The notes under the pieces are model-generated. The model had not been told where the DNA came from, did not search any database, and saw nothing but the letters and a program-made list of their open reading frames with translations. Shown piece after piece: positions 45,860 to 55,334 of a stretch of DNA of 64,000 nucleotides (position 1 is its first letter; each line of letters starts with the position of its first letter). Source of the DNA: Rhodopseudomonas sp. AAP120. Lineage in GTDB: Bacteria > Pseudomonadota > Alphaproteobacteria > Rhizobiales > Xanthobacteraceae. The stretch is taken from assembly GCF_001295845.1 (NCBI RefSeq), contig NZ_LJIC01000017.1, positions 1-64,000 of the forward strand, written 5' to 3'. The translations under genes were made by a program, and so were the position numbers.

Positions 45860-47509
45860 TCAGCGGCTGGCGTGGTGCTGCCAGATCTCCTCGAGCCGGG
45901 CGCGAACGGCCCGCGACGTTGTTTCGCGGGAAAACAATGCCTCCGCATGCGCCTTGCCACGCTGGCCCAAGGCGCGCGCGGCGTCGGGAGCGTCGGCAAG
46001 CTCGCGCATCGCGCGGCGAATATCCGGAACCGACGGGTCGGCCCAGACACAACCGCGACGGTAAGGTTCGTCCGTCACCTCGATCTCGGTCAAACGGTAA
46101 GCCAGCGGCCTCGCAACCCCATCGACGACAAAATCCGCCGCGCCGCCATAGGGCGTGGCGATCACCGGACAGCCGCTCAGCATCGCCTCGATGATCGTCA
46201 GTCCGAGCCCTTCGGAACGATGCGGCGAGACATAAGCGAAGGTGTGGTGCAGCAGATCGGCCAGTTCCGGATCGGAAAGGGTGCGCTCCATAAGAAGGAT
46301 GTTGCTCGCACCATCGGCGGCACTCGCCACCCGGCGCGCGGATATTGGATATCGGTCGGCCAGACCGATCTTCAGGACGAGCTGATAACGCGGATCGTCG
46401 CCGAACTCGGCCCGGAAGGCATGGGCGAGCGCTTCCGGGTTCTTGCGGTCGATGCGGCTCGACAGATCACAATTATAGAAGAACACCAGGCTGTCGTCGT
46501 TCAATCCGAAATGCGAGCGCGAAAACTGCCCCGGCGCGACCGGCGGAACCACCGCGGGCCGGAGCAGATTGACCGGGCGCGCCGACACGACATCGACCGC
46601 GCGCACGTTGAATGACGATGCGCACCAGATCTCGTCGAGCAGCGCCACCCACGGCATCCACTCGTGACGAAAAGCAGCGAGCTCCCAATACCAGATCCCG
46701 ATATTGTAGCGGTCCGGACTCAGAATCCCGTTCTGCCGCAGACCGTTCGCGACCAGATGGAAGATATCGGCGTTCATATGGATCAGATTGATCGGCTGCA
46801 GGCTTTGGACGCCCTTCAGGCCGGTGTCGACCGTCTCCTGGTGTTCGAATCCCTCGGTCCATTCGATCAGATGAACCGGAATCTCGGCGCTCTGCAGGGC
46901 ATCGACAAAACCTCGCGCGCTGACGCCGAGCCCGGAAATTCGCGACAGCGGCGAAACGAAATTCACCCCCATCGGAACAGAGGCCGGGCGCACCCATTCT
47001 CGGAGTGGCGGCTTCACCGGCTCTATACGACGCGGCGGCGTGTAGCGCCGCGTCTGGATTAGACCCGCCGACCCGAAGTTCAGAAAATGCCAGAGCGCCG
47101 ACACCTTTGCGCGGTCGACGACGGGGAAGAAGTTGCGATAGCGTGTCGGATCGAACTTGGGATGCGGCCTGAACCCGAGCTGTTCGCCTGATTCGATATA
47201 ATGCAGCAGAGGATTGAAACCGACCGGAAACTGCCCAAACTGGGTGCGATAGTAGTTCGCATCGAACCACGGATTGGGTGACCTCATTTCCCGCGCGCCA
47301 AAATCGATGTAGTGGCGCAGCGGATCCATCCCCGCAGCGTCGACATCGGCATAAGTCGCCAAGTAGAACTTGCGATCGAACAGTCCCGACCGCTCGATCA
47401 CTGCGTAGTCGTCGTCGCCGCTTCGGCAGCCTTCTAGATGACTGCGCCAGCGTTCGCTGACTTCGGTCATCGCGGCTGCGGCGGCGGTGGCGCTGGGAAC
47501 TTTGGACAT
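45860..47509 (-). CDS. Glycosyltransferase family 4 with N-terminal FDxxYY-type repeats
   Basis: A 549-residue protein. Residues about 41-155 hold three copies of a 38-residue module with the pattern FD.xfY...dpl.HYi.fG, e.g. LFDRKFYLATYADVD, WFDANYYRTQFGQFP and KFDPTRYRNFFPVVD. Residues about 175-549 form a GT4 transferase (VSPLSRISGLGVSARGFV, CDLSSRIDRKNPEALAHAF, YVSPHRSEGLGLTIIEAM). The module is common at the N-terminus of large polysaccharide glycosyltransferases and may recruit the growing chain or partners. The gap to the upstream GT2 gene is 16 bases. Confidence 0.9.
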   Translation of the reverse strand: MSKVPSATAAAAAMTEVSERWRSHLEGCRSGDDDYAVIERSGLFDRKFYLATYADVDAAGMDPLRHYIDFGAREMRSPNPWFDANYYRTQFGQFPVGFNPLLHYIESGEQLGFRPHPKFDPTRYRNFFPVVDRAKVSALWHFLNFGSAGLIQTRRYTPPRRIEPVKPPLREWVRPASVPMGVNFVSPLSRISGLGVSARGFVDALQSAEIPVHLIEWTEGFEHQETVDTGLKGVQSLQPINLIHMNADIFHLVANGLRQNGILSPDRYNIGIWYWELAAFRHEWMPWVALLDEIWCASSFNVRAVDVVSARPVNLLRPAVVPPVAPGQFSRSHFGLNDDSLVFFYNCDLSSRIDRKNPEALAHAFRAEFGDDPRYQLVLKIGLADRYPISARRVASAADGASNILLMERTLSDPELADLLHHTFAYVSPHRSEGLGLTIIEAMLSGCPVIATPYGGAADFVVDGVARPLAYRLTEIEVTDEPYRRGCVWADPSVPDIRRAMRELADAPDAARALGQRGKAHAEALFSRETTSRAVRARLEEIWQHHASR

Positions 47510-47525
47510 CTTGGCTTCGGAATGC

Positions 47526-49184
47526 TCAGGTGATCAAGGAGAGATTGTCGGACAGCTTATCGTAGTCTCCGACAAAATTCGGATTCATATAGGGATCGCG
47601 GTCCAACAGCCCCTTCCACCTCGCAACGAAGTTGGCCGTATCGCTGTCCTCGGGAGCGTTGCGCGAGGAAGAACTCCGCTCGAAATGATACAACTCGGCA
47701 TGAGGCGTATACACGATGCGGTAGCCCCTTTCGCCCAGCCGAAGACAGAGATCGATGTCGTTGTAGTCGATTCTCATATTCTCGTCGAAACCGCCGACCT
47801 CGCGCAGCTTCGACATCGTGGTCGCTAGCACCGCGCCCGTAACGGCCGAATAGTTCCGCACCAAGTGAGTGAAACTGTAATAGCCCGGCGCGCCCGCCGG
47901 CCGATTGTAGAAAAGATGCATGCACGGCGAGGTCAATCCGAGCGCGATCCCGGCGTGCTGGATCCGATCGTCGGCGAAGCGCAGACGGCAGCCCACCGCG
48001 CCGATCTCGGGCTGGCGTGAGAAGCCGAGCAGCGCCTCGATCCAATCGGGGCTGATCACCTCGAGATCGTCGTTCAGAATGATGACGTCCTCGGTCTCGA
48101 CCTTGTCGATCGAGAAATTGGGCTTGTTGGAGAAGTTGAACGGCGGCTCGAATGCGTAGGAGTGGACACGTACGCCCAGCTTCTCGAACTTGGCGCGGAT
48201 ATCGGCGGGCAGATTGCCGTTGTCCACCACCACGATCTTGAATGCGCGGAAGGTGGATTTTTCGAAGATGCTGTCGATGAAGTGATCGACCATCAGAATG
48301 TCGCCGCGGCCAGGAACGTCGCGACGCCGCGAATCCGTCAGGATCAGCAATGTCACCGGATCGGGTCGGCGTCCCGCGCTCCAGTTGAGACGAAACAGTC
48401 CGTGCAGTTGGCCGAGGTCGACGGTGGCTTCGGGATCGCGCTGCCGCGCGTAGTCCAGCAGCGCCGCCCGCGCATTGATCAGCGCGGCCGGCTTGGCGTC
48501 AACAGCAGCTGCCGCCGAACCGGGAATCTTGCGCCAATGATACAGAATCTTCGGAATATGCACGATCTTGCGGGCACGGCCGCACACCCGAAGGGCGAGA
48601 TCGTAGTCCTGCGCACCGGCGAATTCGTGCCGCAACATCCCGACGTCGAAGAACAAACTCTTCCGAACGACGGTGAAATGCAGCACATACATCACCGAGG
48701 TCAGATGCTCCGGCGACCAGTCGGGCTTGAAGTAGGGCTCGGTCAGGCTGCCGTCGAGTTCGAGCTTGTCCTCGTCGGTGTAGAGGACGTCGATTTCCGC
48801 ATCGCGCTGCAGTTCAGCCGCGACGTCCGCGAGCGCATCGGGCTGCAGAACATCGTCATGATCGAGAAAGCCGACGAACTCCCCCGTCGCCATCTCGGCG
48901 CAGAGATTGGTCGCGCGGGAAATGTTGAGATTGGTCGGAGCCCGCACGATCTTGATGCGCCGATCGGTGCCCTTGTAGGCGTCGAGCACAGCAAGCGTCT
49001 GCGGATCCGTCGAGCAATCGTCGCAGATGCACAGTTCCCAATCCGTGAACGTCTGCGAGAGAACCGACTGGATCGTCGCATCGAGGACGTCCGGCGGCGT
49101 GTTGTAAACGGGTACCAGAATGCTGATCAGACAGATGTACGGGTCAGAAGCGTCGTGACGAGCAGTTGTCTTCGCTGGTGGCAT
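47526..49184 (-). CDS. Tandem-domain glycosyltransferase family 2 protein
   Basis: A 552-residue cytoplasmic transferase with two GT-A modules. The first (about 18-215) has ISILVPVYNTPPDVLDATIQ, ICDDCSTDP and FLDHDDVLQP with the DXD-type site. The second (about 275-500) has IVVVDNGNLPADIRAKF, EDVIILNDDLEV and YNDIDLCLRLGERGYR. Such two-domain enzymes can add two different linkages. The ATG at 49184 is chosen over a TTG at 49199. It leads the pair with the gene at 45860. Confidence 0.92.
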   Translation of the reverse strand: MPPAKTTARHDASDPYICLISILVPVYNTPPDVLDATIQSVLSQTFTDWELCICDDCSTDPQTLAVLDAYKGTDRRIKIVRAPTNLNISRATNLCAEMATGEFVGFLDHDDVLQPDALADVAAELQRDAEIDVLYTDEDKLELDGSLTEPYFKPDWSPEHLTSVMYVLHFTVVRKSLFFDVGMLRHEFAGAQDYDLALRVCGRARKIVHIPKILYHWRKIPGSAAAAVDAKPAALINARAALLDYARQRDPEATVDLGQLHGLFRLNWSAGRRPDPVTLLILTDSRRRDVPGRGDILMVDHFIDSIFEKSTFRAFKIVVVDNGNLPADIRAKFEKLGVRVHSYAFEPPFNFSNKPNFSIDKVETEDVIILNDDLEVISPDWIEALLGFSRQPEIGAVGCRLRFADDRIQHAGIALGLTSPCMHLFYNRPAGAPGYYSFTHLVRNYSAVTGAVLATTMSKLREVGGFDENMRIDYNDIDLCLRLGERGYRIVYTPHAELYHFERSSSSRNAPEDSDTANFVARWKGLLDRDPYMNPNFVGDYDKLSDNLSLIT

Positions 49185-49449
49185 TTCCGACCATATCAAT
49201 GCGGCTGAAGAGCCTGAAGGAAGGAGTAGCGGCGCAAATCGCCTCTGCTACAGGTACCATGGCCGATATCGATGGTCCATTGGTCCTTCAAAAACCGAGA
49301 TATCGCGCGCCGTAACCGGGATGACGCGATGCTTTCTCAGCGGGCAAGCACGAGACTGCAGCATTTTCCCGAAACCGGACACCTCTGTCCGAAATGGATC
49401 AGCACGATCGCAAACCTCGGCGGGCAAGGTTCGAAGCAGATCGTCCGGA

Positions 49450-50610
49450 TCAGTAGCCCGAACGGGTGCCTGCGCGCCGATTGGCTTCGATCGCTTCGAA
49501 CAGCACCTCGCGCGACACCCAATGCCCGTGCAACCCGTCCTCGCCGCTGTTGCTGGGAACCCCGATGGTGCGCAGCAGCCCCACATAGGCCCGATCGCGG
49601 AAGAAGTGCTTGTCGTAGCGGACCTTCTCCCAGATATCACCGAGCGAAAACTCGTAGGGAACCATGGTCGGCAGTCCCAGCATCGCCAGCGAACGATAGT
49701 GAATATCGACGGTTTCCTCGTCGGTGACACCCATCAGCCGGCCGATTTCCGCCGACACGCACATCCCGATCGAGATCGCTTCGCCGTGATAAATGTCGCC
49801 CCCCGAGAGGTGCTCGACTGCGTGTCCGACCGCGTGGCCGTACTGCTTGACCACCTCTTCGCGGTCGGAATGCAGGCTGGGCGCCATCATCTCGAGCTTG
49901 AGATTCACGGAACGAACCACCGTCTCGGTCAGGAAGTCGAGTTCGCCGAGATGATTGTGATGGGACATGATGTAGTTGAGGAAGTCGCTATCCTGGCACA
50001 GCGCGTGCTTCATCGATTCCGCGAGCCCGCAGCGGATCAGCCGCGGATTCAACGTGCGTAGCGCGATCGGATCGATCAGCACATTCGACGCGGGATAGAA
50101 GCTCCCGATCAGATTCTTGCCATGACTGAAGTTGAGTGCCTGCTTGAAATCGATCGCGGCATCGACCTGGGCTAGCAGGCTCGTCGGTAGATGGATCAGG
50201 CCTATGCCGCGATACAAGGTCGAGGCGAGAAAGCCGGCCAGATTGTTGACCAGGCCGCCGCCGAGGCTGAACACCACGGAATATTTGTCGATCCCGTAGT
50301 CGAGCGCGGTCTGAACTAGGCGCGCATAGACCTCGAAGCTCTTCGACGATTCTTCCGGCGGCACGACGATCGTCCGCACCAGCCGCCCGCTCCGCTCGAT
50401 GCTTTCCAGCACCGGCCGCAGATACAGCTTTTCGACGTTCTTGTCCGTGATCAGAAGGTGCTTGGAGTCCTTCCGCACATTGTCGAGAACACCGAGGCTG
50501 TCGAGATTCCAGAGGCCGTTCTGAGCCACCACAACCCGCGTGTTCATATGGTTGTCCGCACGGAAGCTCGATGAGAGCGAAACGTCGGATGGAGGATGTT
50601 CCATTTTCAT
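49450..50610 (-). CDS. Sugar phosphate cyclase, dehydroquinate synthase fold (2-deoxy-scyllo-inosose synthase-like)
   Basis: A 386-residue enzyme of the dehydroquinate-synthase superfamily, which closes sugar phosphates into carbocycles with NAD and zinc. The NAD loop is LGGGLVNNLAG (116-126), and the zinc ligands E198 (GLAESMKH), H259/H263 (YGHAVGHAVE) and H275 (YHGEAI) are all present. The active-site segment reads DFKQALN (154-160) with HGKNLIG following. True AroB enzymes have GGKTAVN there, while 2-deoxy-scyllo-inosose synthases have KQAVN. It sits inside a glycan locus without aroK. A carbocyclic (inositol-like) product is inferred. Start codon uncertain (ATGs at 50610, 50604, 50547). 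Confidence 0.85.
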   Translation of the reverse strand: MKMEHPPSDVSLSSSFRADNHMNTRVVVAQNGLWNLDSLGVLDNVRKDSKHLLITDKNVEKLYLRPVLESIERSGRLVRTIVVPPEESSKSFEVYARLVQTALDYGIDKYSVVFSLGGGLVNNLAGFLASTLYRGIGLIHLPTSLLAQVDAAIDFKQALNFSHGKNLIGSFYPASNVLIDPIALRTLNPRLIRCGLAESMKHALCQDSDFLNYIMSHHNHLGELDFLTETVVRSVNLKLEMMAPSLHSDREEVVKQYGHAVGHAVEHLSGGDIYHGEAISIGMCVSAEIGRLMGVTDEETVDIHYRSLAMLGLPTMVPYEFSLGDIWEKVRYDKHFFRDRAYVGLLRTIGVPSNSGEDGLHGHWVSREVLFEAIEANRRAGTRSGY

Positions 50611-50664
50611 TCAAACTCGACGGGTACGGTGTCGGACAAGAGAAGCTTCATCAGGAACGTGACG

Positions 50665-51648
50665 TCATAGCCGCCGCAGCGCGGGCACGCCCGCAAGAAC
50701 GCGGCCGAGCGGCTCGAGGCTCTCGGGCAACAGATTGCGCCTGTTGATACGACCCGTTCGCCGCGGTGAAGACTTGTTCTGCAGCAGATCTCCGACCGCT
50801 CGCGCGATCGCTCCCTCGGATTTCGGATCGATCGCGATCACCTCGTCGCCGAAATGCTCATTGGTCCAGTCGCCTTCCGAAACCACGATCGGCCGGTTTG
50901 CCAGATAGGCCTCCATGGCCGACATCCCGGCGGGCTCGAGCGACGCCTCGAGATAGACGTCACAATTCTGCAATGCTGAGCGCAGCATTTCGGATTTCGG
51001 TTGGATGTGCGGGATGAACTTGAAGTGCGGCGGGGCACTGCGCCGGCACGCCTCATAATAGTGCCGGTCGCGATAATCGCCGACCAGCACGAGCGGCACC
51101 GCGCTGTCCCTTAGCGCATGAATGGCCGTCAACTGGTTCTTGCGCTCCTCGATGATGCCCAGCCACAGGACATAGCGGTCGAGTTGGTGATGCGACTTGA
51201 ACAGATCCGGATCGGCGGGCTCGGCATAGCAGCGGTCGACGCCCCACGGACAGAGCACGGCCTTTGAATCCGGAAATCCGGCATATCTGCTGACATTGTC
51301 GCGCTCGGCGGTCGATTTGAACACGATCTGGTCGGCCAGCCGGAAGAACTCTTCGGCATTCGCCCGGTCGTGATCGCTGGGCGGCCCGATCCACCACAGA
51401 TTGGGGACCAGCACGATGCGCTTCGCCGAGGCATTGAGCGCCCGGAACAGGTTCATGCCGGATTCGACCACCGAGAAGTGTAGCACGGTGTCGTAGAACG
51501 AGATCGGTTGCGAAGTCGGGCCGTAGAGATCGACCCTGAAGCCCAGCAGGCGGAGATTGTTCGCCAGCTCGACGATTTCGAACTCACCGCCGCCGCGGTG
51601 CAGAAACGCCTCGGGATATGTGGTGATCAATACCCGTGGGTCACTCAT
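50665..51648 (-). CDS. Glycosyltransferase, GT4-like (GGGE paralogue 3)
   Basis: A 327-residue transferase whose N-terminus RVLITTYPEAFLHRGGGEFE matches the same block in the products at 15681 and 26148. Further matches to 15681 are FYDTVLHFSVVESGMNLFR, YVLWLGIIEERKNQLTAI and VYLEASLEPAGMSAMEAYL. It is upstream of the sugar-phosphate cyclase (54-base gap, same strand), so both are probably expressed together. It is divergent from the large gene at 51947. Confidence 0.88.
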   Translation of the reverse strand: MSDPRVLITTYPEAFLHRGGGEFEIVELANNLRLLGFRVDLYGPTSQPISFYDTVLHFSVVESGMNLFRALNASAKRIVLVPNLWWIGPPSDHDRANAEEFFRLADQIVFKSTAERDNVSRYAGFPDSKAVLCPWGVDRCYAEPADPDLFKSHHQLDRYVLWLGIIEERKNQLTAIHALRDSAVPLVLVGDYRDRHYYEACRRSAPPHFKFIPHIQPKSEMLRSALQNCDVYLEASLEPAGMSAMEAYLANRPIVVSEGDWTNEHFGDEVIAIDPKSEGAIARAVGDLLQNKSSPRRTGRINRRNLLPESLEPLGRVLAGVPALRRL

Positions 51649-51946
51649 CCGGGGGTATCCTCGTGGCTCGCTGGCGCTGTGGAGGGCCCGTCATACGGAT
51701 TTCGCCCTGCGGGAGCAACCGCAATCGGCATATGGAAAGCCCTCTCGGCGTTCCGGTTCTCGGGAAAAGCCTTCTGGTTTCAAACGGATGACACACGCCG
51801 AGCGAGAGAATCGCGGGACCTGACCGCAACGCCGCCGAGCCAAAAGCCACGGACCGGCGACTATCGCGCTGAATCCTGCATCGGCGGTTTGCCAAACACG
51901 TTGAACGCCATTAGCAATGCAGCGCTGTTCCCTTCGGATCACCCCG

Positions 51947-54595
51947 ATGAATGTCGATCAACTGTCGGAAGAGCTGTCGCACCCCGACGGCGAGTATCCG
52001 AACTGTTCTCTAGGATTTGGCCTTCCCAGATCACTGTTGCTGAAGTGGCAATCGGCGGGGCCGGACTTTCATCAAAAAGTGCCGATGCGGTCTGCCGCGG
52101 ACGCCGACGTCCTGCTGGCCTGGTGGTTCACCAGTACGGACAGCAGTTCCACCGAAGTCGACGCGCTCACGGCGGCCTATCTGCTCGACCGCGGTCCATT
52201 CTGCGTCGAGCAGGACGTCGCGAGCGCCGACCGCCTGCCCTACGACTGGCTGGTACAGTTGTTCGTCTGCGAGCGCGAATTCAGCGCCGAACGATTCAGC
52301 GTCACCCTGCCCGCCTCGCTGGCGCTGAGCCGACACCGCCCCGAGCATTTCCAGTACTGGATCGCGAATATCGAGCGGATACTGGAAAGTCATCCCGCGC
52401 TCGCGCCGGGGCTATTCGAGCGCATCGCCGCCTACGCGACGGCGGTCATTCCAGAGTGGCCGCAGGACAGCGTGCTTCCACCGCTACGGCTATTCGGCCT
52501 GATTTACGATGCACGGCCCGAACTACAAGCCGGCTTCGACGTCGGCACGGAGCAGGGATACTTCAACCTGCTCTCGTGGTTCTTCAGGTCAGGCCTGCTG
52601 GAATATCGGCTGGCGCTGCGGTTGTTTCTGCACTGGCTGCAGCCGACCGAACTGGGCCTCACGTCGTCCTTTTGTGGCGAGTCCAGGCTGCATCCGGCCA
52701 TCACCCAGGCGGCCCGCGGCGTTCGGTCAGAATTGGCCTTGATCGCGGCCGACGGCGATCCGCCCGACGACGTCGTATTCGGCTGGTGGCTGCGGGCCGC
52801 CCGGCATCTGGTCACGCGTCCGGGTCAGCTCGGCGCCAGGCTCCAGCTCGTGCGGATGGTTCGGGCGTTCTGGTTCGAAGCGAATTTCGGCGCTTTGTCG
52901 GGCGCAGTGCCGGCGGACATCCCGGGATATCTCGCCCGGCTGCATCGTACGCTGCCCGGACTGACCCAAACCTACGATCTGGCAACTGCGCAAGGCCGGT
53001 CGGCCTACCTGTCATGGTGGAACAACACCGGCCGCTTCGAACATCTCGACTTCGCGATCCTCGAGCAGGAGGATATGTTTGCGCCGACGCTGGCCTATGT
53101 CCAGGATGTCGACCTGCCGATCACCACCGCCTTGCTGCGGTTGCGCGACGAACAACCGGCGCTGGCCTGCGATCTTTCATCCGCTGCCGGAAGGATGAAT
53201 TTCTTCGATAGCCTTACGCATCTTTGGTCGTCGGGGCAACTGACGACGTTCGAGCAGACCCTGCGCAAGCATCGGGGCGAGGTGAAAGTTCTCGCCGAAC
53301 AGTTCTGCGGCGTCGCCCGGCAAATCCTGTCGGCCGAGCCACTCCCGCAGTCGCTGTCGAACAACGTGGCTTGGTGGCGAACCGAACAGCGACACTACAT
53401 CTATCGTGTCGGCTACAAGTCGCAAACTCTGCGCGTCCCCCCTGCAATCGTGACCAAGCCCGCAGCCGCCGGGCGCGAGCAGGTCGACATCGAAATCGTC
53501 GGCTTTCCGCGCGCGGAAAGCGGCCAAGGCGAGGACGCGCGAACGGTGTTCGAGAGCCTGCAGCAGGAGACCTCGCTGCGCCTCAGCCTGTTTCATACCC
53601 GGCGATGGCTTCCGGGTCCGAACAAGGCCGCCGAGAGGTTCGAGCCTTACATCCGCCCCGACCTGCAGGACGCCCGTATCCGAATTTTCGCGTTTTCGGC
53701 CTTCGACATGCTGGCCGAGCAACAGTTCGAGGGGCTGCAAGGCTTTGCCGCAGACCACGTGATCGGCTACTGGCCGTGGGAGCTGTCGCGATGGCCGCGG
53801 CAGGTCTCGCTGCCGCATCTGATCGCGGACGAGATCTGGTCGTCGACGCGGTTCATCGTCGACAGCCTGTCGCCGGTGACCTCGAAGCCCGTCATTCACA
53901 TGCCGCTGCCGGTGACCGTGGACACGGCGGCACTGCCTGGCCGCGACGCTGTGCCGGAGCTTCCGCCCGACCGCTTCAACTTCGTCTTCATCTTCGACGG
54001 CTTTTCGTATTTCGCCCGCAAGAATCCCTTGGGCACGATCCGGGCTTTTCAGAAGGCCTTTCCAAAGAGCGAACGCCACGACGTCGGCCTGACCATCAAG
54101 GCCATGAATGCCGATCGCAATCCGATCCTGCTCGCTCTCAAAATGTTTGCCGAGGAGGATCCGCGGATCACTCTGATCTACGAGACCTGGGATCGCGCAC
54201 GCGTGATGCAATTGATCGAATCCGCGGACGCGCTGGTCTCGTTGCATCGCTCCGAGGGGTTCGGCCGGATCATGGCCGAGGCGATGCTGCTGCGGACGCC
54301 GGTGATCGCCTCGAACTACAGTGGCAACAGGGACTTCTGCACCGACGACACCGCCTTCGTGGTCGATGGGCACGTCACCCCGGTGCTTGAGGATCAGTAC
54401 ATCTTCTGGAACGACCAGGAATGGTTCGAACCATCAACCGACATCGCGGCCGCCCATATGAGGGCTCTGTTCGATAATCCGAACATCGCCGCCGCCAAGA
54501 TCGAGCGCGCACGGCAGAACATGCTCGACAACTACAGCCTGCAGGCATGCGGTCGCCGCTATGCCAGCCGTATCAACGACATCCTGAGCCGATAG
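51947..54595 (+). CDS. Large glycosyltransferase family 4 with repeated N-terminal module
   Basis: An 882-residue protein. The C-terminal part (about 513-882) is a GT4 transferase (VDIEIVGFPRAESGQGED, WPWELSRWPRQV, NFVFIFDGFSYFARKNPLG, SLHRSEGFGRIMAEAM near 765). The first 480 residues contain at least three copies of a 34-36-residue helical module beginning near 191, 337 and 404. Its pattern is P.L....D(V/L)....GR..F...W....G....Y..A, with Trp-rich WW or WF pairs repeating elsewhere. The ATG at 51947 is preferred over 51917. The 298-base gap to the left holds the divergent promoters; no gene is seen in it. Confidence 0.88.
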   Translation: MNVDQLSEELSHPDGEYPNCSLGFGLPRSLLLKWQSAGPDFHQKVPMRSAADADVLLAWWFTSTDSSSTEVDALTAAYLLDRGPFCVEQDVASADRLPYDWLVQLFVCEREFSAERFSVTLPASLALSRHRPEHFQYWIANIERILESHPALAPGLFERIAAYATAVIPEWPQDSVLPPLRLFGLIYDARPELQAGFDVGTEQGYFNLLSWFFRSGLLEYRLALRLFLHWLQPTELGLTSSFCGESRLHPAITQAARGVRSELALIAADGDPPDDVVFGWWLRAARHLVTRPGQLGARLQLVRMVRAFWFEANFGALSGAVPADIPGYLARLHRTLPGLTQTYDLATAQGRSAYLSWWNNTGRFEHLDFAILEQEDMFAPTLAYVQDVDLPITTALLRLRDEQPALACDLSSAAGRMNFFDSLTHLWSSGQLTTFEQTLRKHRGEVKVLAEQFCGVARQILSAEPLPQSLSNNVAWWRTEQRHYIYRVGYKSQTLRVPPAIVTKPAAAGREQVDIEIVGFPRAESGQGEDARTVFESLQQETSLRLSLFHTRRWLPGPNKAAERFEPYIRPDLQDARIRIFAFSAFDMLAEQQFEGLQGFAADHVIGYWPWELSRWPRQVSLPHLIADEIWSSTRFIVDSLSPVTSKPVIHMPLPVTVDTAALPGRDAVPELPPDRFNFVFIFDGFSYFARKNPLGTIRAFQKAFPKSERHDVGLTIKAMNADRNPILLALKMFAEEDPRITLIYETWDRARVMQLIESADALVSLHRSEGFGRIMAEAMLLRTPVIASNYSGNRDFCTDDTAFVVDGHVTPVLEDQYIFWNDQEWFEPSTDIAAAHMRALFDNPNIAAAKIERARQNMLDNYSLQACGRRYASRINDILSR

Positions 54596-54597
54596 GC

Positions 54598-54888
54598 TCA
54601 GGCGGCGTCTTCCTTCGCCTCTTGGACGGCGTCGGCTTCCACCGCCGGCGAGCGCCGTTCGAGCGGAAACGCCTCGCTGTCATACAGAGAGCGAATGCCC
54701 TTCTGATCGAACCGGGCCTCGTCCACCTGCAGATAGGCGCCGTTCAGCGAATCCGCCGGCAATTCCTCGATGGCAAACCGTACGGCATCGGCCGCATTGT
54801 CGAACCGGCGGTAGGCGAAACCGGCACGCTTCTTCTTCCGGATCGCTGCAGGAAACAACTCGGCGGCAGTATCGAAGCTGAATGCCAT
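54598..54888 (-). CDS. Small conserved hypothetical protein
   Basis: A 96-residue soluble, acidic protein (MAFSFDTAAELFPAAIRKKK at the N-terminus, then AGFAYRRFDNAADAVRFAIE). The pattern of a helical segment followed by FAIEELPADSLNGAYLQVDE suggests a small alpha/beta fold. Its stop is two bases from the stop of the large glycosyltransferase gene, head to head. Similar small proteins occur in this bacterial group (from memory), but I cannot name a function. Confidence 0.7.
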   Translation of the reverse strand: MAFSFDTAAELFPAAIRKKKRAGFAYRRFDNAADAVRFAIEELPADSLNGAYLQVDEARFDQKGIRSLYDSEAFPLERRSPAVEADAVQEAKEDAA

Positions 54889-55050
54889 GGCTCAACTAAC
54901 CTTCTGACAATACGCGTGAATTGAACGCCGCGACGAAGGCTCGCAAGAGCCTTGGGCCGGCGCTGTTCGAATTACCCTCAAGATATAGGGACGAACGCCA
55001 AAAAAGCGACCCCAGGGGGCGGGAACTGCCGCGCCTGGACGCTGCCGGTT

Positions 55051-55215
55051 TCAAAGCTTCCTTAGCAGCACCAGCACCACAAGCACGAGCAACACGACGC
55101 CGATCAGGCCGGTCAGTCCCGAGCCCCGCCCATAGCCGTAACCGCCAAAGCGGCGGCTGAGGCCTCCGATCAGCAGCACGATCAGAACGACGATGACGAT
55201 GCTGGCAATCGACAT
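55051..55215 (-). CDS. DUF3309-like small membrane protein
   Basis: A 54-residue protein made of two hydrophobic helices joined by a glycine-rich turn (SRRFGGYGYGRGSGLTG). The ATG at 55215 has a good ribosome-binding site (GGAGGGTGCC). The layout fits the DUF3309 family of small, stress-associated membrane peptides. Role unknown. Confidence 0.75.
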   Translation of the reverse strand: MSIASIVIVVLIVLLIGGLSRRFGGYGYGRGSGLTGLIGVVLLVLVVLVLLRKL

Positions 55216-55334
55216 GGCACCCTCCACAGCCCGTGCACGTTTGACGTGCCGGCCCGGCCGCGGAGAGATGACACGCCCGATCGCAACCGACATGCGCCGT
55301 GCCGCGTGTGACGGCGGCGCGGCGCATCAGCGGG

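Noticed and set aside
49185-49449. Possible small gene between the GT2 and cyclase genes
   Set aside because: Short frames exist, but none has a ribosome-binding site, a motif or plausible codon use; nothing is annotated.
49450-50610. Plain annotation as shikimate-pathway aroB
   Set aside because: The substrate loop KQALN and the NNLAG NAD loop differ from AroB, and the gene lies among glycosyltransferases without aroK.
51508-53211. A 567-codon open frame overlapping the 882-residue glycosyltransferase in another phase
   Set aside because: Its translation is Arg/Ala-rich without motifs, while the glycosyltransferase frame gives a coherent protein with a family signature.
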